A model generated the notes under the pieces. That model did not search any database and was not told where the DNA came from. It saw nothing but the letters and a program-made list of their open reading frames with translations. DNA of 64,000 nt, from the NCBI GenBank assembly GCA_023897205.1, contig JAHWDD010000011.1, positions 248,001 to 312,000 on the forward strand, given 5' to 3'. The DNA comes from Exophiala sp. HKRS030. Taxonomy: Eukaryota > Ascomycota > Eurotiomycetes > Chaetothyriales > Herpotrichiellaceae. Of the stretch, positions 45,171-58,971 are shown one piece after another (the stretch's first letter is position 1; each line of letters opens with the position of its first letter). A program made the translations under genes and the position numbers.

Positions 45171-45523
45171 TCGTCAGGGCTTGATTTGGGTCTGCCAAAG
45201 GTCAAGTTGCCCAAACTACCGAAATCGCCCGCGTTACCCAAGCTGCCGAAACCGGGCCTGTGACGAAGCAAGGGGAAAAGGAACAAAGATGAGGAATCAA
45301 ATCTTAATGTATCATGTCATGTTGTTTTGCGGTCCGAGTTGGCTAGTTTTATCATCTTGTTTCATACCTACTATGAAAGCTATATAAGTTTGGCATGGCG
45401 ATTTTGAATGAGGGCGTTGGGAAAGAGCACTGGCCGCCTCGATAGGCTTGGGCTCGATATTGTAACTCTAAATGTATCACTCATGCTTAGACTCCCATCG
45501 CGTTGCGACCTCAAACCTCCCCG
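45171..45523. other. Convergent 3' flanks
   Basis: The first 90 bases hold an in-frame Leu-Pro-Lys-rich open stretch (45171-45260, TGA at 45261). The rest is ordinary AT-rich 3' flank. Confidence 0.5.
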
Positions 45524-47157
45524 TTAGTTAAGCTGTTCGCCGTGACCGACTGCTGTCGTCTTAGGGCTGCGTGGGACATCATCATCATCATCATCGGGTT
45601 CCTCGCGTATGGCGGTGTCGAATTGTCCAAACTCTCCCCTAGCGCGCTTAACCACCCTCTCAATGCCGTTCATGCCTAGCTCGAGAGCTTCCATTTTGGG
45701 ACCATAGCTGATGCGGACAAAGTGGTGGCAAGGGCTGTCAAACAAGTCCCGTCTCTTTGCAGGATTCAAGTCGAAGAAGATGCCCGGGACAACCATCACC
45801 TTCTCCTCCAAGAGAGCTTCGAAGAACGACAGACCATTGGAAAGGTCAATGGGGCTATTCTTTGGGAGTGGGGGGTTCAAGGTGGTGAGGTCGAGCCATA
45901 TGTAGAACGTGCTGTCTGGAATTGCCTGATCACCCATGTTAAAGCCAATCTCCTTGAGTCGCTTGAGGACAAAGTCGCGCTTCTTTTTGAAGTGTCGCTG
46001 GAGAGCTTGCATTTCTCGTTTGACCTTGGTAGGCTCTAGCATTGGGACAGCAGCCTCTTGGAAGGGAACATTCGTGCCTCCGTCGAGGTAACTGCCAGAG
46101 GAGCCCAGAGCCTTAATGAACTCTTTAGGACCGATGATCCAGGCAACACGCCAGCCAGGGAGCCGGAAACGCTTCGTGAGGCCGTCGACAATGATCACGT
46201 CGTCCTCGTCGACATCAATGACGTTACTGGCAGAAGAGATTGTGGTTCCATCGCAGTTGTTGTTGTAATTGTAGCCAGCATAGAATTCGTCAAAAATCAG
46301 TGTGGCTCGGTCGCGACAAATGTCCTGAATGATCGCCAGTTCGTCCGGATGCAGAGCATGGCCGGTAGGATTTCGAGGGTTGGAGGTCAGGATCACAGAG
46401 GTTCCACGAGCCAGTTCCTCAGTGATCTTATCCACGTGAATGTGATACCCGTCGGCGGCAGACAAGGGTGAGGGGATGGCCACAAAGTTTCGAAACAAAC
46501 TAAGCATCTGTGCCATAATGATTAGTAGATGTAAAACTTCAGACGACATTTTGATGTACCTCATTGTAGGCGGTGTAGTCGGGAATGAAGAAGCCCAGGT
46601 ACGCATTGCCCAAGACAGCGGCGATTCGAATGAGCCCAGCTCTTCCACCTGGTACAATGCATACATTTTCCCATGTGTACTGCGACTCTTTCCCTTGACG
46701 ATAGTTGAAATTGTAGAGATTCGCGACCGCTGCTCGGAGGGATTTGATGCCTGCCGTAGGACCGTATTCTCTTCCTGCTGAGGTGATGGGGATGGAGTCT
46801 GGACGCTCAAAGCAGCCTTCGATGTGGTCGACTTCCGGTGCTCCTTGACCTAAGTTCGCCCATTTATCGGGTTCTTCGAGGTAGCCATGCTTGGTAGCCT
46901 GTTCAGTTACCCTGTGTACAGTTAGTGTTGGCAGCAATCGAGCGATCTTTGGGGGCTACATACCAGATCACTCCAGTACTCGCACGATTCGGATCGAGAC
47001 CAGCGTGAACTCGATGGGCCTGGTGGGCTCTCAAGTTTTGATGGCTTTGTGAACTGCCCTCATCTTCAGGATGGATAGAGAAGCGACGTCCATCGCTGCT
47101 GGTATGCAGGACGGATCTCAACGTCGACACGCGACGACCTGAAGCCGAGGAACTCAT
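45524..47157 (-). CDS. PLP-dependent aminotransferase class I/II (ACC synthase-like)
   Basis: Exons 47157-46964, 46911-46560 and 46507-45524 give 509 residues. Both introns are 52 bases with GT/AG ends. Fold-type I motifs are present: NLGQGAPE near the start of the domain, GREYGPTAGIKSLRAAVA, SNPRNPTGHALHPDE (about 225-239), IFDEFYAGYNY, the PLP lysine in DGLTKRFRLPGWRVAW (Lys about 294), and the carboxylate-binding arginine region FVRISYG. The first 65 residues look disordered and the C-terminus is acidic with a poly-Asp run. The relatives are 1-aminocyclopropane-1-carboxylate synthase-like or secondary-metabolite aminotransferases; the substrate is unknown. It is divergent from a class III aminotransferase. 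Confidence 0.9.
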
Positions 47158-47883
47158 AGTGGTCGCCGATAACGGTGGGGTCTCGTCAAAGGGAGAGAAG
47201 TGCTTGGCCGCAGGGAAGAAATATGGATCTCCAGAAAAGACCCAGGCCCTGACGTAGCCTGGTAGGTAGAAATCACGGCCTAATGCTCTAGGCTCAATGG
47301 GCGTGGAGTGAAGGTGTGGTAAGCAGGAAAATCCATTGAAAGAAAGGCTTCCTTGGGTATTAATTCTTCAAGGGAGCAGATTTCGACCTTATTACTCTTT
47401 ACAAGCTGAGGAAGTAGCATCTCCTTTCATGCACCGGTGACGCGTAGCCCCCTGCAATAAACCCTACAAAACATGGTCTCGTACTCGTAGGCGCTCACTA
47501 AGCAAGTTTTGGAAGGTTCGTCCCTTCGTTCTGGACTTGACAAAGTGGGATCTGGAGTCACCTGCAGCGACCCAATCAGGTTGAGGAAAGCAAGCATTCA
47601 GTGAGCAGTTGAGGTTTCTGAACTTTATGTGTAATACGGAGGAGACACATCGAATAAGAAGAGACCTTGGTGTTTATCTAAATACATGTCCAAGTAGGGG
47701 AGGGATCATTGAATCTCTCCAAACTCTTGTCGATAAGTCATCACAGGGCGTAGAGCGGCTTCTTCAGCCAAAGCACAAAGCACAATATCTCGGACTTATC
47801 CACTCGTGCTGGAGTTCCATCTTGCAATCTTTCACATATGTACAGACTGTATACACGCCTCACTGGACCAAGAAGTAAGCACC
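47158..47883. promoter_or_regulatory. Divergent promoter between two aminotransferase genes
   Basis: About 730 bases between two divergent starts. No specific operator was recognised. Confidence 0.4.
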
Positions 47884-49245
47884 ATGGGCTCGATATCAGA
47901 GCCTAAGAACTCAACGCTCGAAGCGGCGCTCTCACAAGCCCATGAAGAATATACACAGAACCACCCAGCATCCAACAAGAACTATGCAGAAGCTTGCAAC
48001 TATATGCCAGGGGGCAACACCAGAACGGTCCTGTTTTCCAATCCTTTCCCGCTCACAATCGACTCAGGCGAGTCTTGCTATTTGAATACTATTGATGGCA
48101 ATCGTTATGTCGACTTCCTAGGTGAATACACCGCCGCCATATATGGTCACAACCACCCCGAAATCAAGGCTGCTGTTCAGAAAGCTCTCGACGGTGGCTG
48201 GAATTATGGTGCACATAACAAACTCGAACCTGACCTTGCTAGGGCGGTGTGTGAACGATTTCCTCCTATTGATCTAGTCCGTTTTGTCAATTCTGGGACA
48301 GAAGCCAACATGATGGCCATCGCTACGGCCATGGCTGTCACGGGTAGGAAAAAGATCCTGCTGTTCAAGAAAGGATACCATGGATCAACAATCTCGGGAA
48401 AGGTTGCGTCTGGCAAACCGACCATCAATCTACCTCATGAGTTCGTGCTAGGAACATACAACGATGTTCAAGGCACCGCAGACATCGTCAGATCACTGCC
48501 CAAAGATAGCCTAGCTGCCATCCTCGTTGAACCGATGCTGGGGAGTGGAGGGTGTTTCGCAGGCACCTCAGAATTCTTACAAACACTTCGCCAGCTCGCG
48601 GATGAGACCAAAGCTATCCTTATTTTTGACGAAGTCATGACTAGCCGTCTCGACTACCGTGGCCTGGGCTCGACGGTGGGAATCACTCCAGATTTGATGA
48701 CCCTAGGGAAATATATCGGTGGTGGAATGAGTTTTGGAGCGTTCGGCGGGAGAAAGGATATCATGCAGCTTTACGACCCGAGGACAGGATCTCTTGAGCA
48801 CCCTGGTACATTCAACAACAATGTTTTCACGATGAGCGCCGGTATAGCTGGCAGCAAGCTATTGACCAAGGAAAAGCTCGATGCTTTGAACGCATTGGGT
48901 GATTCTTTACGCCAAAAAGTCACAACTTTACTGTTGGCAAGAGGTATCAAAGGTACGATGCCATCTTCTCCTGTGGCTGACGACATGCAAGTGGCCGAAC
49001 ACCCACAACGGCCGCCGAAAATGTTTATCAACGGTGTTGGCAGTCTGAATGCAATTCATTTTGCAGGTCCGGACAGAGAGGCCCTGCAGAGTTTGTATTA
49101 CCATCATATGCTGCAAAGTGGAATATACATGGCTCCGAGAGGTTTTGTTGCGTTGAATATTATGCTGACGGAAGACCATGTTGGGCAGTTTCTGGAAGCC
49201 ACCGAGGCCTTTTGTGATAAGTTTGATAGATTCCTGCAGTGGTAG
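47884..49245 (+). CDS. Class III aminotransferase, glutamate-1-semialdehyde aminomutase-like
   Basis: Single exon of 453 residues from the ATG at 47884. The frame reaches back to 47806 without a conserved sequence, and the ACCATGG context favours 47884. Motifs include YMPGGNTRTVLFSNPFPLTI at the start, NSGTEANMMAIATAM (phosphate cup), the KKGYHGST segment, VEPMLGSGG, IFDEVMTSRLDYRG, and the PLP lysine in LMTLGKYIGGGMSFGAFGG (Lys about 276), then HPGTFNNN. These place it in the GSAM-like subgroup. Ascomycetes do not make haem from glutamate, so a role on another amino or amino-aldehyde substrate is more likely. The divergent class I/II enzyme may act on a related compound. Confidence 0.92.
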   Translation: MGSISEPKNSTLEAALSQAHEEYTQNHPASNKNYAEACNYMPGGNTRTVLFSNPFPLTIDSGESCYLNTIDGNRYVDFLGEYTAAIYGHNHPEIKAAVQKALDGGWNYGAHNKLEPDLARAVCERFPPIDLVRFVNSGTEANMMAIATAMAVTGRKKILLFKKGYHGSTISGKVASGKPTINLPHEFVLGTYNDVQGTADIVRSLPKDSLAAILVEPMLGSGGCFAGTSEFLQTLRQLADETKAILIFDEVMTSRLDYRGLGSTVGITPDLMTLGKYIGGGMSFGAFGGRKDIMQLYDPRTGSLEHPGTFNNNVFTMSAGIAGSKLLTKEKLDALNALGDSLRQKVTTLLLARGIKGTMPSSPVADDMQVAEHPQRPPKMFINGVGSLNAIHFAGPDREALQSLYYHHMLQSGIYMAPRGFVALNIMLTEDHVGQFLEATEAFCDKFDRFLQW

Positions 49246-49493
49246 TATAATTGTACCGAACTCAACAGACCATGAACACTTCGCTGTTTGTATATAGCAA
49301 TTGATGATGAAGAATCGAAGTCGAACCATGGATTCTCCGTTCTCGTAGGGAGTAAACAAAAGCCCAATTACGCTATTCCGAACAGCGCCTAGACGATCAA
49401 CCAAATGTCGTGCCCTTGTGACAACGCGGAGACTTCGCACGAATTTGTTCCTTGCATCAACATCGAGTGTGGCTTGAAGACAAAACCGTCAAA

Positions 49494-50587
49494 ATGAGCT
49501 TGCCTTCGGGCTTCAAATGGAGTGCAATACTCTTGATTGTCATTCTCTCATTTGCAGGAATTTCGCAAGCCTCAATAGGAGATCGACTCCCTGACTTTCG
49601 CGATTGCGTCCGAGTAAGTTTTGAAACCAACCCAGCTTCAAAAGCTCAAGTTTGCCAACCGATGTAGGTATGCATCGAAGAGAACTGTGACACAGGCAAG
49701 GCCAAGCTCCCCCTGCACCTTCGACTGCTCCTGTGGGATTGTCCTTCAGAATGCGACTACACATGTCAACATGTTATCACCGATCAACGCGTGGCTAGAG
49801 ACCCGCCGATGATCGAACCTGTTGTCCAGTATCATGGGAAATGGCCGTTTTATCGATTCCTGGGCATGCAGGAGCCATTTTCGGTGCTCTTTTCTTTGAT
49901 GAACTTTCTCGCTCATCGAGAAGGCATGCAGAGGCTTCGTGAGGCAATTCCGGCACGTTATTCTCTTCGACCATATTATCTCTGCTTCGGCTACTTTGGA
50001 CTGGCGAGTTGGATCTTCAGCATGCTCTTCCACACACGAGACTTCAACCTCACGGAAAAACTTGACTATTTTGCTGCCGGTGCCAGTGTACTCTACGGCA
50101 TGTACTTTACTGTCATTCGCGTGTTCAGACTCGATCATAGAACACCTACCAAGCAGAGCATTCTGCGGTTCTGGACTCTCGTCTGCATCTCACTCTACGT
50201 GACTCATGTCACCTACCTGACGGCTTGGAGCTGGGACTACACATACAACATGGCGGCCAATGTAGCCTGTGGTCTGGTCCAAAATGTGCTCTGGAGTTGG
50301 TTTAGCATTTCACGATATCGTAAACTGCAAAAGACATGGGCGGCCTGGCCAGGGTTGATCGTGGCATGGATCATTATGGCTATGAGTCTGGAACTGTTTG
50401 ATTTCCCACCTTTCTGGGGCATGATTGATGCGCACAGTCTGTGGCATCTAGGGACAGTCATTCCGACGATATGGTGGTATAGGTGAGTGAAGATATCTTG
50501 CGTCGTGCGATCTACTAATCCACGTGAACTAGCTTTTTGATCAAGGACGCGCAAGAGGACCTTGCCAGCGAACGTCTCAAGGCCTGA
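49494..50587 (+). CDS. PER1: GPI-anchor lipid remodelling protein Per1 (PGAP3 homologue)
   Basis: Exons 49494-49613, 49668-50482 and 50533-50587 give 329 residues. Introns are 49614-49667 and 50483-50532. A signal peptide (about residues 1-27) precedes a cysteine-rich luminal segment (FRDCVRVCIEENCD and CPSECDYTCQHVI). Seven membrane segments follow, with the conserved YHGKWPFYRFLGMQEP, SMLFHTRDF, EKLDYFAAG and DAHSLWH, whose His and Asp belong to the CREST hydrolase pattern. The family removes the sn-2 acyl chain of GPI lipids, in the ER in yeast. The length matches yeast Per1 (about 357) and human PGAP3 (320). Confidence 0.93.
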
Positions 50588-51209
50588 TCATGTCGGTAAG
50601 CCGAAGCCGAACTCTCCGATCAGAAATCGAGGCTACGGAGAAAAAGCAAGTTCAGTGGGTGTGGAAATGGACAGCGCTTGGATATCTAGAGAGCGGTCAA
50701 GAGTCTGGGGGAGCAACTAGCCACTCTATCCCATCTGTACAGATGCATAATACAATGCAGCAAAAAGGAATTTTGGGGGGTTGGCGACGATCTGTTTTTA
50801 GGGCTTACCAGGCTGGTTTAGGCCTCGGGCTTAACAAAATGCCTCCCCCACGCCAGTCAACGGGCCGGGCGCCATTGGCCGAAAGCATCACTAGTCAGGC
50901 ACCTGATAGAGGGGGGGAAAGTTGAGGCTTCTATGTGACACAACGTTGTGGGTAGTGGCGGGACATAAAAGAAAACTCAAGTGAATTTTGGTCTGACGAT
51001 TCGCCTCTCAACGCATTTTACGTGATTAACTTTTCGTCTGACAAACCCAGTTTCCCTCCCACCTCGATCGCTGCCCGCATTCCAAACACTGATCTTTGTC
51101 TCTTTTCGCAACAACACTCTCGTCTGCATATCGGCTCTAGATAACCTCTATAGAACTTGTTTCATCTTCTACTACGAGCGGGCGCCTTGTGCGCACTGCA
51201 ATTTCCACC
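50588..51209. promoter_or_regulatory. Promoter region of the AGM1 gene
   Basis: About 620 bases holding the 3' flank of PER1 and the AGM1 promoter, including an inverted CCAAT pentamer at 50874-50878 and a pyrimidine-rich leader. No other gene was recognised. Confidence 0.4.
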
Positions 51210-53180
51210 ATGACTTCTTACAACCCCCGAGATTCCGTCTTCAATCAGCCTAAACCCGTCGTCCATCTTCCGCAAGACCTCCTACAATCCATCACCAAGG
51301 CCGTGCAACCCTACCCGATCCCGGAAGGAAAGAAGTACGAATATGGTACCGCTGGTGTATGTATAGGTTCAGACTCTTCTGACAATTGTGCTGACCGATC
51401 CTCCACTACAGTTTCGGATGAAAGCGTAAGAAACCCTTCAGCTGCGTCAGACGTTGCCCTGTGATCGAGGATCGGTTCGCTGACAAGAGTATGGATGTAG
51501 CAATACTGGCCTGGATCATGTCATGTTCACAGTCGGTCTCACGGCCGCAGCTCGGTCAAAAAAGCGCAATGCCACAATCGGTATCATGATCACAGCCAGC
51601 CACAATCCAGCCGACGACAACGGAGTCAAGTTGGTCGATCCTATGGTAAATTCTAACCGCCTCGCTTGTAGTATAAGACTAACCATTTGATTCCAGGGCG
51701 ATATGCTCGAGGTATGCTCGTCTCACACTCGTACCGGCTCATACTGATTTTGAAAGCAATCCTGGGAACAATGTGCGACCACCCTAGCCAACACACCCAA
51801 CGATGGACTTGCAAAGGCATACGAAGAGCTGGTCAACGAGACACTTGTGGATGAGATCCGTCAACTTCACGAACGTGCCGCAAAGGTTGTCTTTGCCCGC
51901 GACACCCGCGCCTCAGGACCCTACCTAGTCACTGCGCTCAAGGCTGCGCTGGACGCCGTCAAGGTCGAGTACACTGATTATGGTATCATGACGACTCCTC
52001 AACTGCACTACATTGTTCGCTGTGTCAATACTATGAACACTCCATACGCCTTTGGTGAACCGACTGAGCAGGGTTACTATGAGAAGATGGCCAATGCTTT
52101 CAAGACGCTGATGTATGGACGAAACATCCAAGGCTCGGTGACTGTCGACTGTGCCAACGGTGTTGGTGGACCCAAGTTGAAAGAGTTGATCAAATATCTT
52201 CCGAGTGCAAAAGAAGGCGGAATCGACATCAAGGTTGTCAACGATGACGTTGTTAGGCCAGAAGCTCTCAATTTCGAGGTGAGTTATTGGCGGTCGTCGA
52301 GGAACGATACTGACTGTGCCAGTGCGGAGCGGACTATGTGAAAACCAAGCAACGAGCACCACCTAGTTCAAACGCTCAGCCAGGAGACCGATGCTGCTCA
52401 CTCGACGGCGATGCTGATCGTATCGTTTACTACTACACGGATGAGCAGAAAACCTTCCACCTTTTGGATGGTGATCGAATTGCCACCCTAGGAGCGGTTT
52501 TCTTGGCTGATATGACTCGAGTCGCTGGAATAGACAGCAAGGTCAAGATTGGACTCGTCCAAACTGCATATGCCAACGGTGCTGCTACGGAGTACGTGGA
52601 GAAGGTCTTAAAACTACCTGTCACCATCACGCCAACCGGTGTCAAGCATCTTCACCATGCTGCGGCACGTTACGACATCGGTGTATACTTTGAGGCGAAT
52701 GGACATGGTACAGTCTTGTTCTCAGACAACGCCATCAAAGTGATCAAAGAATCCGAGCCAAAGTCTCCCGGGCAGAAACATGCACTTGACTCGCTCCGTG
52801 CTTGTGTTGACCTGATCAACCAAGCCGTGGGCGACGCCATTTCAGACATGCTCTTCGCCGAGGTAGTCCTCGCCCACAAGACTTGGACCCTCGAGAACTG
52901 GCGCAACACCTACATCGACCTGCCCAATCGTCTGGTACGAATCGAGGTCCGTGACCGATCCATGTTCAAGACGACGGACGCGGAGCGCAAGCTGGAGTCG
53001 CCCAAGGGTGCTCAAGAGGAGATTGACAAACTTTGTCAGATGTACGTCAAGGGACGAGCGTTCGCCAGAGCTTCGGGCACGGAAGATGCGGTTCGCGTCT
53101 ACGCCGAGGCCCATTCCAAGACCGAAGCGGACAAGCTGGCCCAGCAGGTCTCGGAGGTCGTTCGCAAATACGGGGTCTAG
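51210..53180 (+). CDS. PCM1: Phosphoacetylglucosamine mutase (Agm1/Pcm1)
   Basis: Six exons, 51210-51356, 51412-51425, 51501-51645, 51697-51711, 51757-52278 and 52323-53180, give 566 residues. Exons 2 and 4 are only 14 and 15 bases; both are needed to join KYEYGTAG to FRMKANTG and VKLVDPM to GDMLEQSWE. The active-site phosphoserine lies in TASHNP (Ser about 87), the metal loop is LDGDADR (about 308-314), and the sugar loop ([11 protein letters not shown]) and the phosphate loop ([15 protein letters not shown]) are present. The enzyme converts GlcNAc-6-P to GlcNAc-1-P in the cytosol, on the way to UDP-GlcNAc for chitin, glycoproteins and GPI anchors. The upstream neighbour Per1 also acts on GPI. 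Confidence 0.94.
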
Positions 53181-53656
53181 AAGATCCACGAACAGCCCGA
53201 CGGTCTGCTCGTTGGGTACGAGATATTGTCTTGGAAAATACGTCCTCGTGGACACACCACGTGATGACTTGTTTGTTGATGATGAATGAAACCGAGAGCA
53301 GGCTCGAATGGATGGATGGGATTGCTTAGCATGTTCTCTTACCCCTGGGCATTGGGATGGACGGGATTGATTGATTTTGATCATTGCTCACTCACTCATT
53401 GACCGGCGTCTCAGGGAGGTGTTGCATAGTCCGGGTAGCCACTGGATGGCGCGCATTATCTCACGGTCAAGGGTACATAGGTACCTACTCTGTAAACGTG
53501 AGAACCACACGGAAAAAAGTTGTTTGTTTTGTCCATTTTAGAACCAAAAAAAAGGAGAAACCAAGAAACCAAGAAACCAAGAAATTGCCCTCGAATTCAA
53601 TTTACCATTCCATTGCTTGTGTTCGCCTATGGCTCAAAAAAATTCTGACTTTGTTT
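53181..53656. other. Convergent 3' flanks
   Basis: This lies between the stops of AGM1 (+) and the hydratase (-). It contains a short run of AGAAACCA-type repeats near 53560-53585. No gene was recognised. Confidence 0.5.
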
Positions 53657-55307
<1,651 letters not shown>

Positions 55308-56178
55308 ATTGGTGGTAGTCGTGAGGTGGGGAGGGGAGAGAGAGAGAGAGAGGTGTGGGTTTCAAAACGATCGGCAGAAAGATGAACAAACAGAGTACCA
55401 CAGTATGGGGATATTGAGTATATAAAAAAAAGTAACAACTAGAAATTCTTTGCACGCATATACAGACACCACAAGAGGTGAGAAAAGATGCGAAACCCCC
55501 GGTTTCGGATGCCCTGATTTTATGTATTCGTAGACGAGGCCAACGTGAGAAACTCGTTCTACGGCAACCTGTACCTTCGGCTGCACCAGCCCAGAGAAGA
55601 AATGCGGGGAGGAAGATGCCGAGGCAACAAAACGGCAATCTAACACCGAGAGAACTAAGGGAGTAAAGGGCACCATTATCCTCACGGAGTACGGAGAACC
55701 TGTACAGTAATCATTTATGTCCCTGTATGCATGGACCTTACGAAGCCAAGGGCATGACAACCTTGCCTACCTCAAGACCTGGAACCTCGGTCAAAGTTCT
55801 ACTGGGCCTTTCGAAGACGACTTTATTCTAGTAGAGGCTTCGACGGGAAACTAAAAACTTCGAGATGGCAGACAACGAAAATAGAACAGAGCATTCTCAC
55901 AATATATCCGGCATGATCAGACATGAAATTTTCAGCCTCAACTCGTGGGGTATCTAGATCAAATAACGAGGAGCTTGAAGTCCGTCTCGAAGATCATTTC
56001 AGTCGTAAAACCCTTTTTACATACAGTGGTAGGCTTCTACCACTCATTTCACCCATACCCACACACGCCTTTGTGCTATGCAGAAAGAACAAAAGGAAAA
56101 GAGTCCAAGCCCAAAGATCAGCACCTACAATGTAGGGTCAGCCATTGATGTAACGGGAACACGAGGGAGTGGGGTTCC
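55308..56178. other. Intergenic, no gene recognised
   Basis: This holds the promoter of the hydratase and the 3' flank of PRMT1. It contains a GA tract near 55335-55352 and a CACGGAGTACGGAG motif at 55683-55696. Confidence 0.5.
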
Positions 56179-57441
<1,263 letters not shown>

Positions 57442-58971
57442 GTTTGTTATTAGGGAGAGGTTTTGGGAAATAAAAATGGGAAGCGATCGTTGTCGCCCTT
57501 GTCGAACACTACCCTCGAGGCCAGACAAAAATGTGAAATTAGCGTCATCAGAAGAAATTTGCGGATAATTTGTTCCGCCGTAGGGACTCTGGTCTAGTCT
57601 ACGGTGGGTTGCTTGGTCATTTCATGCTGTTCTTCAGAATTGACCAGTAGGCATGTGCTCGGACCAAAGGCCTCCCGGAAGATTAGCGGCAAAGGAAAAA
57701 AAAAGCACAGCAGGTTCAAAGGAGTGAGACCTAGCACGAATAGTCACAACCTGTGGTAGACCAAACGCGTTGATATGATAGAAGAATATATTGGTACTTT
57801 GCACGAACAGCAAAAAGAAGTTGGACTTCTGACAGAAGGATTGGACGTACGGGGATTTGAACCCCGGGCCTTTCGCAATTATTTAGGCAATGCAAAGCGA
57901 AAATCATACCCCTAGACCATGCGCCCTGAAAACTCTGTGCGAATTTGGTAGTTAAACCGGTGTCAAAAAATTATAATATTCGAAAATTTGATGTGGCGAA
58001 GTTGGATGACTTGGACCCTGAGATTCCAGCTACGCTAGGCAAATTCAGATTGATCCCCCATCGCAGCTCAACGCTGCGCTTCTCGTGTGTTGACAGTTGA
58101 CCATCTCGACGTCCAGTAGGCACCCTTGTCGAGAAGTGGGGTTTCTTATCTGGCTTTTTGACAGGAAAACGTCCTAAAGCAGGAACCCGGATATTAAAAA
58201 CATCTCCTTGATCTCAAGCCAGGATTGCACATGGTTTTCCGATAAAAACCCCGCCGGGCAAAAACCAAGATGTTTGCTTCGAAAAAAGATGTCTGTAAGA
58301 GTCTGTGTGACCTCTTCAAGAATCATTGAAAGTCAACCAATAAACAGTTCTGATTCGGAATGGATCGAGACAAAAAAAATACGTCGTTCTTCCAGAGAGA
58401 CGATGGCATCCGCTGCAGATAAACATGAACCAAGCTTATCGCACCACGTCTCAGTCGACCTCACTAGGCATAGACCCTGAAACCTGGCGGTCGATTTGAT
58501 AACCATCCGAGGCTAACTTCATCCCTAGTTGTGCCTATCATTTCGACATGGTCTGGCCACACCGCGCTTCTTTTGTGTCCTTACTCGTACGGTGCAAAGA
58601 CAGAACGCACTTACGGATACAGCGTGCAATCTCCGCAGGCTTATGGCCTGTCGACCAGGACTGTATTGATGGATCCGTGGTTCCTGACCGAGTTGGGCGA
58701 TGGCGTTATGCCATCACCCTTGGCCACCCCTTGCCGATGTACTCATCATATCGTTCCTAGCTTGGAAGATTCCCTCCCTTGTGTTGAAAATGATTCATGC
58801 CACCCTGCCAAATGAGGCTGGAATCTCACTTGGAATGTCCCTTGGGTCTGGCTCAAGAAAGAGTGCCCCAACGCGTCGCGAACCATGCCACACCTGAGAC
58901 TACGCAGCCCACTTGATAAAGTGCTTTGCATCCGTCTCTGCTCGTGAGATCAACTGGGCGCAAACGGGAAA
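57442..58971. other. Intergenic containing one tRNA gene
   Basis: About 1.5 kb between divergent protein genes. Apart from the tRNA at 57842-57926, only short open frames without recognisable domains are present. Confidence 0.5.
57842..57926 (-). tRNA. tRNA-Ala(UGC) with 13-base intron
   Basis: Read on the minus strand, the acceptor arm is GGGCGCA with UACGUCC and discriminator A, including the G3:U70 wobble that identifies tRNA-Ala. The D arm is TGGTCTAGGGGTATGA (A box), the anticodon stem is TTCGC/GCGAA and the anticodon UGC is at 57894-57892. A 13-base intron (57890-57878) lies at the canonical site after position 37. The T arm is CGGGGTTCAAATCCCCG (B box). Removing the intron leaves 72 bases. 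The acceptor stem has one mismatch, C6 with A67. Confidence 0.88.
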
